Shown one piece after another: positions 60,558 to 64,000 of a DNA stretch of 64,000 nucleotides. Below the pieces are notes generated by a model. It worked only from the letters and a program-made list of their open reading frames with translations. It searched no databases and had not been told where the DNA came from. The first letter of the stretch is position 1. Each line of letters starts with the position of its first letter. The stretch covers positions 1-64,000 of the forward strand of contig NZ_BMTL01000005.1 of the NCBI RefSeq assembly GCF_014649655.1. Direction: 5' to 3'. This stretch comes from Streptomyces humidus. Its GTDB lineage: Bacteria; Actinomycetota; Actinomycetes; Streptomycetales; Streptomycetaceae. Position numbers and translations under genes: made by a program.

Positions 60558-60631
60558 ACGGCCTGAGCAGGTCCGGCGGTGATCACGGCCTGAGCAGGTC
60601 CGGCGGTGATCACGGCCTGGGCAGGCTCCGG
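60558..60631. repeat. 27-bp tandem repeat, about 2.7 copies
   Basis: ACGGCCTGAGCAGGTCCGGC followed by GGTGATC is repeated exactly at 60558-60584 and 60585-60611; a third, partial and diverged copy runs to about 60631. It lies between the glpK terminator and the 3' end of the WhiB gene. Confidence 0.9.
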
Positions 60632-60632
60632 T

Positions 60633-60866
60633 TCAGGTCTTGCGCCAGAGGCGCAGTGCCCGGCGTTCGCCCGCCGTCATCGCGCCCCAGATGCCGTCGT
60701 ACTCACCGCTGCGCAACGCCCAGCTGCCGCAGGCCGTCACGACAGGGCACCGGTGGCAGACGGCACGGGCCCGCTCGATCTGCAGTTGCGATGGACCGTC
60801 CTCGCCGATCGGAAAGAACAGTTCGGGGTCTTCGGAACGGCATGCCGCCGAGTCACGCCAGTTCAC
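60633..60866 (-). CDS. WhiB-family iron-sulfur transcription factor
   Basis: A 77-residue WhiB-like protein. The four [4Fe-4S] cysteines are Cys9, Cys37, Cys40 and Cys46 (RDSAACRSEDPELFFP, VCHRCPVVTACGSWAL). The turn GIWGAMTAGERRAL is the usual G-(V/I)-W-G motif, followed by a basic C-terminal patch (RRALRLWRKT). Such proteins bind the primary sigma factor and sense O2/NO. Its size fits the short WhiB class, but I cannot assign it to a named Wbl. The promoter lies toward 61060, where an AT-rich dyad occurs. Confidence 0.93.
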   Translation of the reverse strand: MNWRDSAACRSEDPELFFPIGEDGPSQLQIERARAVCHRCPVVTACGSWALRSGEYDGIWGAMTAGERRALRLWRKT

Positions 60867-61291
60867 GCGCTGCCTCCCGGGAAGCCCGCCGCATGATCGA
60901 CGTCACTGGCATGCGGGCGCGGGAAGCAGCGACCGGCAGAGCGAGAAGACATCACCACAACCTCCGCGTGGGAGTTCGGCCACCCGCTTACGGGCAGCTC
61001 GTCGTAGCGGTGCTCGGTACACCGCATCACCCGGCAGAGGTAGGCAAAAATATAGGACTATTTTCGCGTTCGGTACAGATTCGCGGTCCGGGAAAGCAGC
61101 GTCAACCGATGCGGCCGCCCCGGTGGAGCCTTCGGGCGCCGCGTCGGGCGGCCGCGCCCAGGGGCTCGACGGTCGTTTGCCGCGGCCGACCGGGACGTGA
61201 GCGAACCCGCCGCCCGCCTGTGTCGCGGACGGCGAGCCGCCTCAAGCGTGGCGTCGGGCGTCCTGACGAAGGACGGAAGGGCGCCCCGCCG
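60867..61291. other. 425-bp whiB upstream region with an AT-rich dyad
   Basis: It lies between the divergent 5' end of the WhiB gene and the 3' end of a MarR gene. AAAATA at 61047-61052 and TATTTT at 61059-61064 form an inverted repeat in an 18-bp AT-rich island, which is exceptional in this GC-rich DNA. It may be a promoter or a nucleoid-protein site. No gene is seen. Confidence 0.4.
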
Positions 61292-61747
61292 TCACGACCG
61301 AGGGGTCGACGGGGATGTTCCCGCTTCGGGGTGGGCCAGGCGGCGAAGCAGGGGCACGGCTTCGGCGAGGGGCACCGGCTGGAAGAAGCGTGCGTCGGCG
61401 AGTTCGACGGCGGCGACCGCGCGGGGGGCCAGGTCCGCGCCGGCGTCGGTGACGCGCAGTCGCTTGGCGCGGGTGTCGGCCGGGTCGACGTCCCGCTCGA
61501 TGAGCCCCTTCTGCTCCAGGGTGCGCAGGACCTGTGAGGTCATCTTGACGTCGGTGCCCGCCTGGCGGGCGAGGGTCAGCTGGTTGGGATGCTCGCCCTG
61601 GGAGTTGAGCCACCAGGTGCAGGCGAGCAGCACGAACTGAACGTGGGTGAGGCCGAGGGGTGTCAGGACTGCCGCGAGGTCACGCTGCCAGCGCAGTGTG
61701 GCGTGCCAGAGCAGCAGACCGGGGCTTTCGCCGGGGCTGAGGGGCAT
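61292..61747 (-). CDS. MarR-family regulator
   Basis: A 151-residue regulator with the MarR plan: N-terminal dimer helix (LLLWHATLRWQRDLAAVLTP), LTHVQFVLLACTWWL, recognition helix region (LTLARQAGTDVKMTSQVLRT, LEQKGLIERDVDPADTRAKR) and a C-terminal helix. DTRAKRLRVTDAG is the wing. Its ATG overlaps the SRPBCC stop by one base (TGATG), so it is co-translated and probably regulates that gene. The ligand is unknown. Confidence 0.9.
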   Translation of the reverse strand: MPLSPGESPGLLLWHATLRWQRDLAAVLTPLGLTHVQFVLLACTWWLNSQGEHPNQLTLARQAGTDVKMTSQVLRTLEQKGLIERDVDPADTRAKRLRVTDAGADLAPRAVAAVELADARFFQPVPLAEAVPLLRRLAHPEAGTSPSTPRS

Positions 61748-62163
61748 CAGCGCGCAGCCCGTTCGACCAGTGCGGCCATCGTGTCGGGCCAGTCGGCCGT
61801 GATGCCCGGACCGATGTGGGCCCCGGCCTCGTCGGCGCCCGCGCCGCTGATCTCCATCCGGTACACCACCCGGACGCGGCCGTGATCGATCCGGTCGATC
61901 CGGTGGACGGTCCGCAGCAGCAGATCCCCGAAGCGGGCCTCGTCGACGAACAGTTCGCCTTCGGTGACCTCGGCGATACGGAGCAGTACCGGGTCGTCCC
62001 CGGGCGGCGTCATCGTGATGTGGGCGCCCGTCGTGAACGGGCCGTCGATCTCGGTCTTCTCGATCTCCGCGTTCCACGCGCCCCAGTTCTCGACGTCCGC
62101 CCAGAGCCGCCAGATCGCCTCGGGGCGCGCGCCGGTCTCGATGCTGTGCTCGTACTTCCACAT
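61747..62163 (-). CDS. SRPBCC (START-like) family protein
   Basis: A 138-residue helix-grip protein of the polyketide-cyclase/START superfamily: MWKYEHSIETGARPEAIWRL, WADVENWGAWNAEIEKTEID and TAMTPPG-like hydrophobic-pocket strands are visible, and the final long helix is WPDTMAALVERAAR. Such proteins bind small hydrophobic ligands. AAGGAGA before the ATG at 62163 sets the start. It is coupled to the downstream MarR gene, a common actinobacterial pair, perhaps a ligand-sensing unit. Confidence 0.85.
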   Translation of the reverse strand: MWKYEHSIETGARPEAIWRLWADVENWGAWNAEIEKTEIDGPFTTGAHITMTPPGDDPVLLRIAEVTEGELFVDEARFGDLLLRTVHRIDRIDHGRVRVVYRMEISGAGADEAGAHIGPGITADWPDTMAALVERAAR

Positions 62164-62238
62164 AGGGGCCGGTCTCCTTCGGTCAAACAATGTGCCCAAA
62201 GATTATCTCTGCGCAGACTATCTGTCCAGGATCCTTCC

Positions 62239-62326
62239 GATCCCGGTCCGATCCCGGTCCGATCCCGGTCCGATCCCGGTCCGATCCCGGTCCGATCCCG
62301 GTCTGGTCCCGTTCTGGTCCCGCGCT
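62239..62326. repeat. 11-bp tandem repeat, eight units
   Basis: GATCCCGGTCC is repeated five times exactly (62239-62293), followed by three diverging units (GATCCCGGTCT, GGTCCCGTTCT, GGTCCCGCGCT) to 62326. It sits between the SRPBCC start and the 3' end of the DUF1330 gene. The 11-bp period places the units near one helical turn apart. Confidence 0.93.
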
Positions 62327-62357
62327 GAGGCCGGTCGGCCCGCGGTCTGCCGCAGGG

Positions 62358-62705
62358 CTACCGGGCAGGCGCTGCGTCCCGTATCGCCCGGGCGGTGCTC
62401 GTGGGGTCGTATCCGTCGGGGACCCCCGGGACGAGGATGATGTCGCCCTCGATGTGCCGCGAACGCAGCGGCGCGATCTCCTGGTACGCGGCCGAGTCCC
62501 ACCAGGCCCGCGCGTGGTCGAGTGAGGGGAAACCGATCACCACGACGTGCCCAGGCCAGTGACCCTCCCTCACCTCGTGCTGTGCGCCGTGCACCAGGAA
62601 GCGGCCCCCGTACGGCGTCATCGTGCCGATGATGCGCTCCATGTACTCGGCGATCTCCGGGTGCGGTGCGGCTTCCTGCAGGTGCGCTATCGCATAGGCG
62701 GTCAT
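62358..62705 (-). CDS. DUF1330 family protein
   Basis: A 115-residue protein with the ferredoxin-like DUF1330 fold: MTAYAIAHLQEAAPHPEIAE, YMERIIGTMTPYGGRFLVHG, VVIGFPSLDHARAWWDSAAY and QEIAPLRSRHIEGDIILVPG are diagnostic. The family is uncharacterised and may contain small-molecule oxidoreductases or isomerases. GGAGGACGCC before the ATG at 62705 fixes the start. An 11-bp repeat array follows its stop. Confidence 0.88.
   Translation of the reverse strand: MTAYAIAHLQEAAPHPEIAEYMERIIGTMTPYGGRFLVHGAQHEVREGHWPGHVVVIGFPSLDHARAWWDSAAYQEIAPLRSRHIEGDIILVPGVPDGYDPTSTARAIRDAAPAR

Positions 62706-64000
<1,295 letters not shown>

Overview
The window is high-GC actinobacterial chromosome, almost certainly Streptomyces. 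Support comes from strong third-position GC bias, GTG starts, 1-4 bp gene overlaps, a WhiB protein, a CspA-type cold shock protein, mycothiol-type chemistry (a ruined S-(hydroxymethyl)mycothiol dehydrogenase), Tat/Sec-exported xylan enzymes and several SpoIIE-type phosphatases. It reads like chromosome arm: metabolic islands, many regulators, many small tandem repeats and an unusual number of decayed genes. No tRNA, rRNA, CRISPR array, integrase or intact transposase was seen.

Layout. 1-1.1 kb: 3' end of a LacI regulator and an SCO6745-family protein behind a TetR-type operator. 1.15-6.2 kb (minus): mutA-mutB-meaB, methylmalonyl-CoA mutase and its GTPase chaperone. 6.3-8 kb: a glyoxalase relic, a coiled-coil/winged-helix protein and a GvpU-like protein. 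8.1-11.5 kb (minus): a signalling operon of REC-PP2C phosphatase, CHASE3/HAMP histidine kinase and Rcp1-type response regulator. 11.7-15 kb (minus): a XylF-like sugar ABC transporter. 15.2-17.7 kb: a decayed Rieske-type demethylase island in which only the ferredoxin and the IclR regulator remain open. 18.2-20.1 kb: GntR, DUF1648 and MarR-like genes. 20.1-23.9 kb (minus): modABC and a Mop/TOBE regulator. 24-26.1 kb: NAD+-dependent DNA ligase. 26.3-33 kb: a lone cytochrome oxidase subunit I, a ZIP metal transporter, a hemerythrin and a PAS-GAF-PP2C phosphatase. 33-35.8 kb: a membrane-anchored Mrr-like nuclease and a ProP-type MFS transporter.

36-40.6 kb is a xylan-degrading island: GH10 xylanase, GH43 glycosidase and a CE1 feruloyl esterase with CBM2, with palindromes in the divergent promoter region. 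41.1 kb is msrA. 41.9-48.7 kb is a sugar regulon: a minus-strand set (binding protein, permease, ATPase, LacI regulator, RraA-like aldolase), a divergent PfkB kinase and an LsrG-like small protein. Matching LacI-type operators lie at the binding-protein promoter and in front of the LsrG-like gene.

48.9-57.7 kb holds mixed genes: a YqeY-like protein, an ArsR-type regulator behind a perfect 19-bp inverted repeat, a cold shock protein, GtrA, an orphan TOPRIM protein, a GH16-like protein, a maleylacetate reductase relic, a sirtuin and a type-B carboxylesterase. 58.1-60.5 kb is glpF-glpK. The end has a WhiB protein, a MarR/SRPBCC pair, a DUF1330 protein and the 5' part of NADP-glutamate dehydrogenase, which runs off the window.

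No clearly new macromolecular system is demonstrated. The best leads are the LacI-controlled sugar regulon of unknown substrate, the eroded demethylase island with surviving regulator sites, and several orphan genes (TOPRIM, Mrr-like, GvpU-like). All assignments are from reading motifs; no database search was run.
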